A stretch of 64,000 bases of DNA, from contig CBDEUH010000004.1 in the NCBI GenBank assembly GCA_965243255.1, forward strand, positions 372,001 through 436,000, read 5' to 3'. Shown one piece after another: positions 47,994 through 56,191 of this stretch (position 1 is the stretch's first letter; the number at the start of each line of letters is the position of its first letter). The notes under the pieces were generated by a model. That model ran no database searches, had not been told where the DNA came from, and worked only from the letters and a program-made list of their open reading frames with translations. The stretch comes from Bin87 sp965243255. GTDB lineage: Bacteria; Chloroflexota; Dehalococcoidia; Lucifugimonadales; UBA3495. A program made the translations under genes and the position numbers.

Positions 47994-48119
47994 CTGATAT
48001 GCTGTTTCCATCGCCTTTGCCGGATTTAGGGTAATACTCCGGTAATGCGATGACGCTAAACTGAAATTGCAATTTGCAACAGGCAAACCACCACACGGCC
48101 TCACGGCCAGGATGAGGAA

Positions 48120-48350
48120 ATGCAAACCAAGACCGTTACCCGCAACTCCCTGATGCGGAAAGCGTGCCCCCGCTGCGGCGGCGACGTCTGCCGGATGCGA
48201 GACACCTTCGGAGTTTATCACCAGTGCGCCCAGTGCGGACGGGAATTCCGCCGTCAGCCGGCTGTTTCTATCCCAACCGCCACCACTACCCCGGCCGCCA
48301 TCAACGCCCCGGTAAGCGACACTGAACATAAAGAGGCTATGGTGGCCTGA
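48120..48350 (+). CDS. Small zinc-ribbon protein (copy 1)
   Basis: 76 residues. A single four-Cys zinc ribbon at residues 16-42 has the pattern CPRCGGDV-x5-D-x2-G-x-Y-x2-CAQCGRE, followed by a Pro/Ala/Thr-rich tail. A near match to it is encoded at 48522-48764, so the pair arose by duplication. No known family. A terminator hairpin follows directly. Possible roles are DNA or RNA binding or partner docking; none is shown. Confidence 0.65.
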   Translation: MQTKTVTRNSLMRKACPRCGGDVCRMRDTFGVYHQCAQCGREFRRQPAVSIPTATTTPAAINAPVSDTEHKEAMVA

Positions 48351-48381
48351 CCGCCAACCCAAAACGGACACCCGCAGGCAG

Positions 48382-48417
48382 CGGCCTCGGACTAGTCCGA
48401 GGCCGTTTTCATTTTTT
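48382..48417 (+). terminator. Intrinsic terminator after the first zinc-ribbon gene
   Basis: CGGCCTCGGAC (48382-48392) pairs perfectly with 48395-48405 around a two-base centre and is followed by TTTTCATTTTTT. Confidence 0.88.
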
Positions 48418-48521
48418 AACCCACACCGACCTGAACCGCAAATCAACCAGCACAGACGATTAGCGACAGCCAGCCATCACACCTGACGATTTCGGCGCCC
48501 TCCGTCGAATAAGGAGCAACG

Positions 48522-48764
48522 ATGATGGAGAACAAGGTCAACATCGAACGGTCTGCCCGGGGCGCGCGCCGCCGGCGGGTCGCAATGCGGGCTTGCCCCC
48601 ACTGCGGCGGCGACGTGCGCCTGAATCGGGACATCTACGGCGCCTACCTGCAGTGCCTCCAGTGCAGCCGGGAACTCCAACCCGACGCCCTGGCCATGCC
48701 GGTCCATCACGCCCCCGCCGCAACGCCGTTGAGTCCCCAGGTCAAAACCCTTGAAGCCGCCTGA
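48522..48764 (+). CDS. Small zinc-ribbon protein (copy 2)
   Basis: 80 residues, paralogue of the gene at 48120. A basic N-terminus (ARGARRRRVAMR) precedes the zinc ribbon CPHCGGDV-x5-D-x2-G-x-Y-x2-CLQCSRE (residues 25-51); the tail is Pro/Ala-rich. AAGGAG lies five bases before the first of two ATGs. It has its own upstream region after a terminator, so it is probably transcribed separately. Function unknown. Confidence 0.68.
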   Translation: MMENKVNIERSARGARRRRVAMRACPHCGGDVRLNRDIYGAYLQCLQCSRELQPDALAMPVHHAPAATPLSPQVKTLEAA

Positions 48765-48828
48765 TTCCACCAGGTTGGCGCAACCCGTTGGGGTTGGCGG
48801 CCACGCCGTCAGCCCCCTCGTTTTATCC

Positions 48829-49307
48829 CTACCGATACCGACGCGGACGGTTGGCGTTCCGCTCCTTCACATACTCCGCATACTGGCGCACCGCCTCCTC
48901 CTGTCCGTCCGTCTGGATCGAACCGGGCCGCAGCTGCCGGATGTACGCAATGGCCTCGTCCGCGTCGTAGCCCGTGTTCACTAGATACGACGCCAGGATG
49001 GTTCCCGTGCGCCCGATGCCCGCCGCGCAGGTGACCACCGTGGGCCGCTCCAGGTCTCAATCTGCTGCTCTACGAAGTTGACGATGCGGTCGATCTGCTC
49101 CATAGAGGGAGCCTCAAAATCGGGCACCGGATCGAAAAGCTCCGTGAACCCCCACGGCTCCGCCGAGATGGTGTTTTCCTCCATGCGCACCACTGCGGTG
49201 ATGTCCTGCAGCTCAAAGTGAATCAGATGCCGCCGTTCCGTCGGCCCCATGGCCCCGGCCAGCGAGCCGTGAAGAATCCAGCTGAAGTTGCGAAAGCTGT
49301 CTTGCAT
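48829..49307 (-). pseudogene. Dual-specificity/tyrosine phosphatase gene with a frameshift
   Basis: Two frames together make one phosphatase of about 158 residues. The N-terminal part (49307 to about 49055) carries NFSWILHGSLAGAM, DITAVVRMEE and PVPDFEAPSMEQID. The C-terminal part in another frame (about 49050 to 48829) holds the active-site loop CAAGIGRTGT and the final helices. One missing G in the run near 49052 would restore a continuous frame across the junction. Either a true disabling mutation or a sequencing error. The usual His before the Cys is Thr (VTC). Confidence 0.75.
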
Positions 49308-49398
49308 GGGGAGGCTCCCAATCCGCAGTCAATAATCGGTCTGGTATAGTATGCCCACAGCGTGGCCCGGCCGCCGCGGTCGGCCCACTGGAGAGCGA

Positions 49399-50178
49399 AT
49401 GGAGTATAGCAATATTACACTGTCGGTGAGCGACCGGGTAGCCACCATCAGCCTCAACCGACCCAACGCCCTCAACGCGTTGAGCCTGCCCCTGCTGCAC
49501 GAGTTCTCCCACGCCACCGCCGCCGTCGCCGCCGACCTAAACGTCAAGGCCCTGGTGGTTCGCGGGGAGGGCCGCGGCTTCTGCGCCGGCGCCGACTTGC
49601 TGTACTTCGACCAGGTTTTCGACGACCTTTCCCTCCTGCCCGACTACGTGCGCGATTTGAACGACGCCCTGTTCGGATTGGAAGAGCTGCCCGTGCCCAC
49701 CATCGCGCTGGTGCACGGCTACGCCCTGGCCGGCGGCCTGGAGCTGATGATGGCCTGCGATATGGCCGTCGTCGCCGATGACGCCCGCATCGGCGACCAG
49801 CACGCTAACTTCGGCCTGATCCCCGGCGGCGGCTCCACCCAGCGCTTGCCCCGTCGCGTCGGTATGCCCCGGGCCATGGAACTGCTCGCCACCGGCCGCT
49901 GGCTCTCCGGCGCCGAAGCAGTGGAATGGGGCCTGGCCCTGCGCGCCGCCCCCGCCGAGCTGCTGGAATCGGAGCTGGAGTCGCTCCTCGCCGGTCTGCG
50001 CACCAAGAGCCGCGCCGGCCTGGCGTTGATGAAGTCCCTGGCCAAGGCCAGCCAGGACGTGCCCCTGCGCGACGGCGTGGCCCTGGAAGGCGCAACCTTC
50101 ACCCACCTGTTCGCAACTTCGCCGCACCCGCGCGAGGGCATCCAGGCATTCAAGGAGAAACGCCAGCCGGAGTTTTGA
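49399..50178 (+). CDS. Enoyl-CoA hydratase/isomerase family protein
   Basis: 259-residue crotonase. Oxyanion-hole segments GFCAGADL (60-67) and YALAGGLELMMACD (108-121) are intact, and the first hydratase Glu is present (Glu115 in GGLEL). The second, at the place of rat Glu164, is His135 in IGDQHANFGLIPG. Hydratase-type chemistry may be altered. The ATG at 49399 is chosen (GGAGA five bases upstream, MEYSNITLSV is the normal first strand). It precedes metF by 28 bases. Confidence 0.88.
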   Translation: MEYSNITLSVSDRVATISLNRPNALNALSLPLLHEFSHATAAVAADLNVKALVVRGEGRGFCAGADLLYFDQVFDDLSLLPDYVRDLNDALFGLEELPVPTIALVHGYALAGGLELMMACDMAVVADDARIGDQHANFGLIPGGGSTQRLPRRVGMPRAMELLATGRWLSGAEAVEWGLALRAAPAELLESELESLLAGLRTKSRAGLALMKSLAKASQDVPLRDGVALEGATFTHLFATSPHPREGIQAFKEKRQPEF

Positions 50179-50206
50179 GCTACCACTACCAGAATAGGAC
50201 CACGGT

Positions 50207-51085
50207 TTGAAAATCAGGAAAATTCTCAATCAGCAACGCACCATATCCTTCGAGTTCTTCCCGCCTCGAGAGGCGGACGGCGTCCCCGACGTTATCGACG
50301 TTATCAAGGATTTGCAGCGCTTCAACCCCGACTTCGTGTCCGTAACCTACGGCGCCGGCGGAGGCACCCGCGCCTTCACCGAGGAAATCACCATGCGCCT
50401 CAAGGCCGAAACCGACCTTGACGTCATGGCCCACCTTACCTGCGTCGCCCAGAACCGGGCCGATGTCCACAGCGTCCTGCAACGCCTGCAGGCAGCCGGC
50501 ATCGAGAACGTCATCGCCCTGCGCGGCGACCGCCCGCCGGACCTGGCCGACGCCGAGCCGGGCCCCGACGAATTCCCCCACGCCACTGATCTGATAACCC
50601 ACATTCGCGACAATTTCGACTTTGGCATCGCCGGCGCCTGCTACCCCGAAGGACACACCGAATCCGAAAGCCTGGACACCGACATCGCCTACGCCCGCAT
50701 GAAGCAGGACCTGGGCGCCGACTTTCTCATCACCCAGCTGTTCTACGACAACGCCTACTTCTACGACCTGCTTGACCGCGCCGCCGCCGCCGGCATCAAC
50801 ATTCCCATCATCCCGGGCGTGCTGCCCATTCTCAGCACTCCCCAGATTCGCCGCTTCACCTCCCTGTGCGGCGCAACCATCCCCGCGGATCTGGACGCCC
50901 GCCTGGAAAGCCACGCCGACGACAACCGCGCCGTGCGCGAAATCGGCATTGAACACGCCACCCGCCAGGCCGCAGACCTCTGGGACAACGGCGTCCCCGG
51001 CATCCACTTCTACGTGCTCAACCGCCGCTACTCCGTTTCCCACATCCTGGAAGACTTGAACATCGACGGCCACCGCGGCAAGTAG
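50207..51085 (+). CDS. metF: Methylenetetrahydrofolate reductase
   Basis: 292-residue FAD-dependent TIM-barrel enzyme making 5-methyl-THF. Marks: ISFEFFPPRE (catalytic Glu near residue 17), FVSVTYGAGGGTR near 44-56, HLTCVAQNRADV near 79, IENVIALRGDRPPD near 101-114 and DFLITQLFYDN near 176. TTG start with AGGA about eight bases upstream; no ATG is near. Followed by acpS after 25 bases; the order crotonase-metF-acpS-nnr looks like one operon. Confidence 0.94.
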   Translation: MKIRKILNQQRTISFEFFPPREADGVPDVIDVIKDLQRFNPDFVSVTYGAGGGTRAFTEEITMRLKAETDLDVMAHLTCVAQNRADVHSVLQRLQAAGIENVIALRGDRPPDLADAEPGPDEFPHATDLITHIRDNFDFGIAGACYPEGHTESESLDTDIAYARMKQDLGADFLITQLFYDNAYFYDLLDRAAAAGINIPIIPGVLPILSTPQIRRFTSLCGATIPADLDARLESHADDNRAVREIGIEHATRQAADLWDNGVPGIHFYVLNRRYSVSHILEDLNIDGHRGK

Positions 51086-51110
51086 CGCTCCCGTCCATCC
51101 TGGAACCGCT

Positions 51111-51545
51111 ATGCTCTCCACCGGCGTGGACTTCGTAGAGATCGACCGCATCGCCGCCGTGCTGCAACGCTACGGCGACCGGTTCTTGCGCCGCGTTTTC
51201 ACGCCCGGCGAAATCGCCTACTGCCGCGGACGCGCGCCCAACCTGGCCGCCCGGTTCGCCGCCAAGGAGGCGGTGATGAAATCCCTGGGCACCGGCTTTC
51301 GCGGCGTCGGCTGGCGCGATGTGGAAGTGGTCCGCGCCCCCAGCGGCGCGCCCAGCCCTCGCCTGCACGGACGCGCCCGCCGTCGCGCCCAGCGCCTGGG
51401 CGTTACCGAAATCGCCATCAGCCTGTCCCACTCCCGAGGCTACGCCATGGTCGTCGCCGTAGCCTCCCGCCCCGATACCGACGAGTCCCGCGAAGCCGCT
51501 GCCGAAACCCTGTGGGGCGACGACACCGCTCCACGCTCCGGTTAG
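51111..51545 (+). CDS. acpS: Holo-[acyl-carrier-protein] synthase
   Basis: 144-residue phosphopantetheinyl transferase that activates acyl carrier protein. The N-terminal GVDFVEIDRI binds metal through Asp7-x-x-Glu, and the second motif AARFAAKEAVMKSLGTG carries the Glu/Lys pair; a late SLSHSRGYAMVVAV is typical. A tail of about 20 residues beyond the family core is polar. Four bases separate it from nnr, an arrangement (acpS-nnr) found in many bacteria. Confidence 0.94.
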   Translation: MLSTGVDFVEIDRIAAVLQRYGDRFLRRVFTPGEIAYCRGRAPNLAARFAAKEAVMKSLGTGFRGVGWRDVEVVRAPSGAPSPRLHGRARRRAQRLGVTEIAISLSHSRGYAMVVAVASRPDTDESREAAAETLWGDDTAPRSG

Positions 51546-51549
51546 CCCC

Positions 51550-53157
51550 ATGACCATCAACGTCGTAACCGTGGCCCAGATGCAGGCCCTGGAAGACGCG
51601 TCGGAGCAAGCCGGCGTCAGCAAGGATACCCTGATGGAAAACGCCGGCCTCGCCTGCGCCGAGTACGTCCGTGAGCGTCTCGGAGGCTGCGCCGGCCGGC
51701 GCGTAACCGTGCTGGTCGGCCCCGGCAACAACGGCGCCGACGGCCTCGTCATCGCCCGCCACCTCCGACGCTGGGGCGCCGAAGTTGCCTGCTACATCGT
51801 CCGCGGACGCCCCAGCCTCGACCCCAAAATGGCCGACGCCCTGGCCGCCGACGTAACCGTCGTCAACTCCGATGCCGACCCCGACCTGCGCACCCTCGAC
51901 GCCCTGCTCTCCCGTTCCGACCTGGCAATCGACGCCATCCTCGGCGCCGGACGCTACCGCCCACCCGACGGCATCGTCGCCGACGTCATCGCGCTGGTCA
52001 ACCAATGCCGCCGTCAACTCGCTGGCCTGCCCGTCGTAGCCATCGACCTGCCCACCGGCGTCAATCCCGACACCGGCGCAGCCGACGCCGCCAGCATCCA
52101 GGCCGACGCCACCCTGGCCCTGTGCTTCCCCAAGTTCGGCATCGTCAACTTCCCCGGTGCCGGCTATGCCGGCCGCATCGCCGTCGTGGACATCGGCCTG
52201 CCATCGCAAGTAGCCGCCGACGCCGACCTGCCGACCCAGTGGATGACCCCCACCGACGCCGCCAACCTGCTGCCCGCCCGACCCCTTGATTCACATAAAG
52301 GCACCTACGGACACCTGCTGATTGTGGCTGGCAGCCGCCACTTCGTCGGTGCAGCAGCACTTGCCGCCCTGGCCGCCCACCGGGTCGGCGCCGGCCTGGT
52401 AACGCTGGCCACCCCTCAATCGGTGTACCCCATCGTCGCCGCCAAGCTCACCGAAACCATCCACCTCCCTCTGCCCGAAGACGCCGAAGGCCGCATCGCC
52501 CCATCCGCGGCAGACATAATCAGGGAGCGCATCCCCGGCTACTCGGCGCTGGCCATCGGCTGCGGCATGGGCCTCTCTGCCACCACAACCGAGTTCATCC
52601 ACCGCCTGCTGCTATCCTCCCATAGTCATCCCGAGGCCTCCTTTCGTCATTCCCGCGAAGGCGGGAATCCATCCCCGCCGACCATCATCGACGCCGACGG
52701 CCTCAACAACCTCTCCCTCTGCGAGAGCTGGCCCGCCCGTCTTCCTTTCAATACCATATTGACGCCACACCCCGGCGAAATGGCAACCCTCACCGGTCAG
52801 GCCACGCCGGACGTACAAGCCCACCGCTTGACGGTTGCCACCGATTCCGCGGCGCAATGGAACCAAACCGTCCTCCTGAAGGGAGCCCACAGCATCGTCG
52901 CCTCTCCCGATGGCCGGCAGTGTATCCTGCCCTTCGCCAACCCGGCCCTGGCCGCCGGCGGCACCGGCGACGTGCTCACCGGCATCATCGGCGGACTGCT
53001 CGCCCAGCGTCTGGCCCCCTACGACGCTGCCCGCTTGGGCGGCTTCCTGCACGGCGCCGCCGCCGATGAGGTTCGTGATGCCACCGGCGACGCCGGCGTC
53101 GTCGCCAGCGACCTGCTACCCCAGCTGCCAACGCTGATTGCCCAGCTGCGCCGGTGA
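51550..53157 (+). CDS. nnr: Bifunctional NAD(P)HX epimerase/dehydratase with an in-frame repeat insertion
   Basis: 535-residue repair enzyme that epimerises and dehydrates hydrated NADH/NADPH. The N-terminal epimerase half (1-220) has VLVGPGNNGADGLVIARHL and AIDLPTGVNPDTG. The C-terminal dehydratase half (240-535) has HKGTYGHLLIVAGS, IDADGLNNL, LTPHPGEMATL and AAGGTGDVLTGIIGG. Between residues about 356 and 376 a dispersed DNA repeat is translated (SFRHSREGGNPS), placed in the loop before the IDADGLN strand. The frame stays open and all motifs survive, so activity is likely. Confidence 0.95.
   Translation: MTINVVTVAQMQALEDASEQAGVSKDTLMENAGLACAEYVRERLGGCAGRRVTVLVGPGNNGADGLVIARHLRRWGAEVACYIVRGRPSLDPKMADALAADVTVVNSDADPDLRTLDALLSRSDLAIDAILGAGRYRPPDGIVADVIALVNQCRRQLAGLPVVAIDLPTGVNPDTGAADAASIQADATLALCFPKFGIVNFPGAGYAGRIAVVDIGLPSQVAADADLPTQWMTPTDAANLLPARPLDSHKGTYGHLLIVAGSRHFVGAAALAALAAHRVGAGLVTLATPQSVYPIVAAKLTETIHLPLPEDAEGRIAPSAADIIRERIPGYSALAIGCGMGLSATTTEFIHRLLLSSHSHPEASFRHSREGGNPSPPTIIDADGLNNLSLCESWPARLPFNTILTPHPGEMATLTGQATPDVQAHRLTVATDSAAQWNQTVLLKGAHSIVASPDGRQCILPFANPALAAGGTGDVLTGIIGGLLAQRLAPYDAARLGGFLHGAAADEVRDATGDAGVVASDLLPQLPTLIAQLRR
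52645..52671. repeat. Dispersed palindromic repeat inside nnr
   Basis: Full copy of GTCATTCCCGCG-AAGG-CGGGAATCCA in frame within the dehydratase half, preceded by GTCATCCCGAGG (52625-52636), which looks like a second, decayed copy. Confidence 0.9.
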
Positions 53158-53174
53158 CTGAACAGGATAACCTC

Positions 53175-53600
53175 ATGCCCGCGCTGACCGAACGCCAGAC
53201 CACCCTGCTGAACCAAACCCCAATCGGCCACCTGGCCACGGCCGACGGCAACGGACGCCCCCACGTCATACCCGTCTGCTTCGCCTGCGACGGCCACCTC
53301 ATCTACTCGGTGCTGGACGCCAAGCCCAAGACCGGTAGCCTGCGCAGCTTGCGCCGTGTCCGCAACATCCTTGCCAACCCCCAGGTGTCCCTGGTCATCG
53401 ACCACTACGAGGACGACTGGTCAAATCTCTGGTTTCTGCTGGTGCATGGCCGGGCCGAACTGCTCGAGCCGTGCCACGAGCAGGCCGCCGCCATCGCCCT
53501 CCTCGGCGCCAAATACCCCCAATACCGGCAAATGGATTTGGACGATAACCCCGTTATCAAGATAACTCCCCAGCGCGCCACCGGCTGGACCGGAGGTTGA
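53175..53600 (+). CDS. PPOX-class F420-dependent oxidoreductase-like protein
   Basis: 141-residue split-barrel flavin/F420-binding protein. It shows IGHLATADGNGRPHVIPVCF and SLRRVRNILANPQVSLVIDHY, typical of the PPOX group (TIGR03668-like) that uses F420 or FMN; the end reads VIKITPQRATGW. The ATG at 53175 is supported by AGGA eight bases upstream; a GTG at 53154 overlapping the nnr stop would add seven residues. The substrate is unknown. Confidence 0.85.
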   Translation: MPALTERQTTLLNQTPIGHLATADGNGRPHVIPVCFACDGHLIYSVLDAKPKTGSLRSLRRVRNILANPQVSLVIDHYEDDWSNLWFLLVHGRAELLEPCHEQAAAIALLGAKYPQYRQMDLDDNPVIKITPQRATGWTGG

Positions 53601-53687
53601 CCCGCCACGCCGTCGCCCCTAGAATGCCCGCAGTTTACGCCGCCGTTCCCGCTGGGCAGAGTTCCCGTCAGCCGAGGTTCCCATTCA

Positions 53688-54401
53688 ATGACCCAACTGG
53701 TTTTCATCCACGGCCCGGGCGCCGGCGGCTGCGCCGATTCCTACGTGAACCAGCTGTCCCATTACCCCGGCAGCCTGGCGCCCCACCTGCCCGGACACCT
53801 GGACGGCGCGCCCTGCAACAGCATCGAACGTTACACCGACTGGCTGCGCGGATGGCTCCACGCCCAGGGCATCAAGCGCGACCTGGTGCTCAGCGGCTTC
53901 ACCCTCGGCGCCTGCATCGCCTTGCAGTACGCCCTGGACTACCCCGATGAGGTCAAAGGCCTGGCCCTGATGACCATCGCCATGCGCCCCAAGCGCCGCC
54001 AGCCCAACCACCTGCAGTTCCGCCTCGACGCCGCCCAGGACGCCCAAGCCTACGAGAAGTGGCTGGGCGCGATGGATAGCGCAATGCACTTCATCGAGCC
54101 GGAACTCCGCGCCAGTCTGCTCCAGCGACACCGCGAAGTCGGCCCCATCGCCCAATACCGCGACCTGGTCGTCATCGACCACTTCGACGTCCGCCACCGC
54201 ATCCACACCCTGCAAACTCCCCTGCTCCTGATTCAAGGCGTGGACGATCCCCTGGCCACCGGCGACTACGAGGAGGAAATCCACCGCGCCGTCCCCGGCT
54301 CAAAGCTCATCAAGATGACCCAGGCCGGCCACTTCCCCATGGTCGAAAAGCCCGCCGAGGTCAACGCCGCCATCGACGCCTTCCTGGCCGAGATTGGCTG
54401 A
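53688..54401 (+). CDS. Alpha/beta hydrolase fold protein with Thr at the nucleophile position
   Basis: 237-residue alpha/beta hydrolase. The oxyanion segment FIHGPGAGG is near residue 6-14, the acid is Asp187 or Asp188 in LIQGVDDP and the His is His215 in QAGHFPMVEKP. The nucleophile elbow, normally G-x-S-x-G, reads Gly70-Phe-Thr72-Leu-Gly74. Thr rarely serves as the nucleophile in this fold, so activity may be changed or lost. It starts 87 bases after the PPOX gene and precedes a ThDP enzyme. Confidence 0.88.
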   Translation: MTQLVFIHGPGAGGCADSYVNQLSHYPGSLAPHLPGHLDGAPCNSIERYTDWLRGWLHAQGIKRDLVLSGFTLGACIALQYALDYPDEVKGLALMTIAMRPKRRQPNHLQFRLDAAQDAQAYEKWLGAMDSAMHFIEPELRASLLQRHREVGPIAQYRDLVVIDHFDVRHRIHTLQTPLLLIQGVDDPLATGDYEEEIHRAVPGSKLIKMTQAGHFPMVEKPAEVNAAIDAFLAEIG

Positions 54402-54451
54402 TTCCCCTATCCAGTACACCCCTGCATAACCCAATTTGGAGGATAACCACC

Positions 54452-56098
54452 GTGGACGGAGTTACCGCTGTAGCCAACGTTTTGAAAATGGAAGGCGTGG
54501 AATGGATTGGCGTCATGCCCTCCAACCCGCTGATTGAAGCCGCCGCCATCGCCGGCATCCGCCCGGTGGTCTGCCGCCAGGAGCGCACCGGAGTGCACAT
54601 GGCCGACGGTTTCTCCCGCGTCATGAATGGCAAGAAGACCGGCATCTTCCTGGCCCAGAACGGCCCCGGCGCCGAAAACGCCTTCGGCGGCGTCGCCCAG
54701 GCCTACGCCGACTCAGTGCCCATCCTGGTGCTGCCGGCCGGCGTCGCCCGCAATCGCATCGGCGTGGAACCCAACTTCCACCCCGTCCGCGCCTACGAGT
54801 CCATCACCAAGTGGGCGGCCCACGTCAACTTCGCCGACCGCGTGCCCGAACTGATGCGCCAGGCCTTCACCAAGCTCCGCTCCGGCAAGCCCGGCCCGGT
54901 CCTGCTGGAAATCCCTTCCGACCTGTCCACCGACCAGATCAGCGAGGAAGACTTCGACTACGTCCCGCCCCAGCCCATGCGCGTCGCCGCCGACCCGGCC
55001 GCCGTTACCCGCGCCGCCCGCGGTTTCCTGACCGCCCAGCGCCCGGTCATCATGGCCGGCCAGGGCGTGCTCTACGCCGAGGCCACCGACGAGCTGCTGG
55101 AGCTGGCCGAGTTCTTGCAAATCCCCGTGCTCACCACCCTGGAGGGCAAGAGCGCCTTCCCCGAAAATCACCCCCTGTCCCTGGGCGTGGGCGGCTCCAG
55201 CCAAACCGGGCCGGTGCACCGCTTCCTGTCCAACTGCGATGTCATCTTCGGCGCCGGCGTCAGCTTCACCAAGAGCAGCTTCACCGTGCCCATTCCCTCC
55301 GGCAAGACGCTGATCCATCTCACCAACGGCGACGGCGACATCAACAAGGACCATCGCACCGAGTACCCCATCCTGGGCGACGCCAAGCTGGCCCTCCGCC
55401 AGTTTATCGACGAGCTGAAAGCCCAGGGCGCTCAGCAACGCGCCCCCAACCAGGAACTGGCCGGCGAAATCGCCGCCAGCCGCGAGGCCTGGCTGGCCGA
55501 ATGGATGCCCCGCCTCACCAGCGACGAAGTGCCCCTGAACCCCTACCGCGTGGTCTGGGACATCATGCACACCGTTGACCTCGATAACACCATCGTAACC
55601 CACGAGTCCGGCAGCCCCCGCGAGCAGGTCTCGCCCTTCTGGGAGGCCCGCGCCCCCCGCAGCTTCATCGGCTGGGGCAAGTCCACCCAGCTGGGCTACA
55701 GCCTGGGCCTCGCCATGGGTGCCAAGATGGCCGCCCCGGAGAAGATGGTCATTAACTTCATGGGCGACGCCGCCTTCGGCATGGTCGGCTTGGACGTCGA
55801 AACCGCCGTCCGCGCCAACATCCCCATCACCACCGTGGTGATGAACAACTCCACCATGGCCATCTATCCCGACAGCCGCATCCCCACCGCCGTGGAACGC
55901 TACGGCCTCAAGGACCTCACCGGCGACTTCTACCAGGTCGCCCTGGCCCTGGGCGCCTACGCCGAGCAGATTCACACCCCCGAGGAAATCAAGCCCGCCA
56001 TGCAGCGCGCCATGCAGGCCAACGCCGACGGACGCCCCGCCCTCCTCGAGTTCATCACCAAGGAAGAAGGCACCTTCTCCAAGTTCCGCTTCGACTAG
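54452..56098 (+). CDS. Thiamine-diphosphate-dependent enzyme (acetolactate synthase-like)
   Basis: 548 residues with the three domains of the pyruvate-oxidase/acetolactate-synthase family. The cofactor-activating Glu44 is in VCRQERTGVHMADGF. The middle domain carries RPVIMAGQGVL. The ThDP-Mg motif begins at GDAAFGMVGLDVETA and ends MNNSTM near residue 465. GTG start with GGAGG nine bases upstream. Because no regulatory subunit gene follows, it may be a decarboxylase, carboligase or oxalyl-CoA-type enzyme rather than a biosynthetic IlvB. It is followed by a kinase-like gene after a decayed repeat. Confidence 0.9.
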   Translation: MDGVTAVANVLKMEGVEWIGVMPSNPLIEAAAIAGIRPVVCRQERTGVHMADGFSRVMNGKKTGIFLAQNGPGAENAFGGVAQAYADSVPILVLPAGVARNRIGVEPNFHPVRAYESITKWAAHVNFADRVPELMRQAFTKLRSGKPGPVLLEIPSDLSTDQISEEDFDYVPPQPMRVAADPAAVTRAARGFLTAQRPVIMAGQGVLYAEATDELLELAEFLQIPVLTTLEGKSAFPENHPLSLGVGGSSQTGPVHRFLSNCDVIFGAGVSFTKSSFTVPIPSGKTLIHLTNGDGDINKDHRTEYPILGDAKLALRQFIDELKAQGAQQRAPNQELAGEIAASREAWLAEWMPRLTSDEVPLNPYRVVWDIMHTVDLDNTIVTHESGSPREQVSPFWEARAPRSFIGWGKSTQLGYSLGLAMGAKMAAPEKMVINFMGDAAFGMVGLDVETAVRANIPITTVVMNNSTMAIYPDSRIPTAVERYGLKDLTGDFYQVALALGAYAEQIHTPEEIKPAMQRAMQANADGRPALLEFITKEEGTFSKFRFD

Positions 56099-56135
56099 CT
56101 CCTATTGACATTTCCCGTCTTTCCGGCGAAAGAAC

Positions 56136-56168
56136 GTCACCCCGTACTTAATACGGGGCCGGAATCCA
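56136..56168. repeat. Diverged palindromic repeat (GTCACCCCGT type)
   Basis: CGTCACCCCGT and ACGGGG arms around ACTTAAT, ending CGGAATCCA. It shares the plan of the GTCATTCCCGCG element but not its sequence, and lies between the ThDP-enzyme and kinase-like genes. Confidence 0.65.
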
Positions 56169-56191
56169 AAGGCCGAGCGTAGGTAAGCCAC

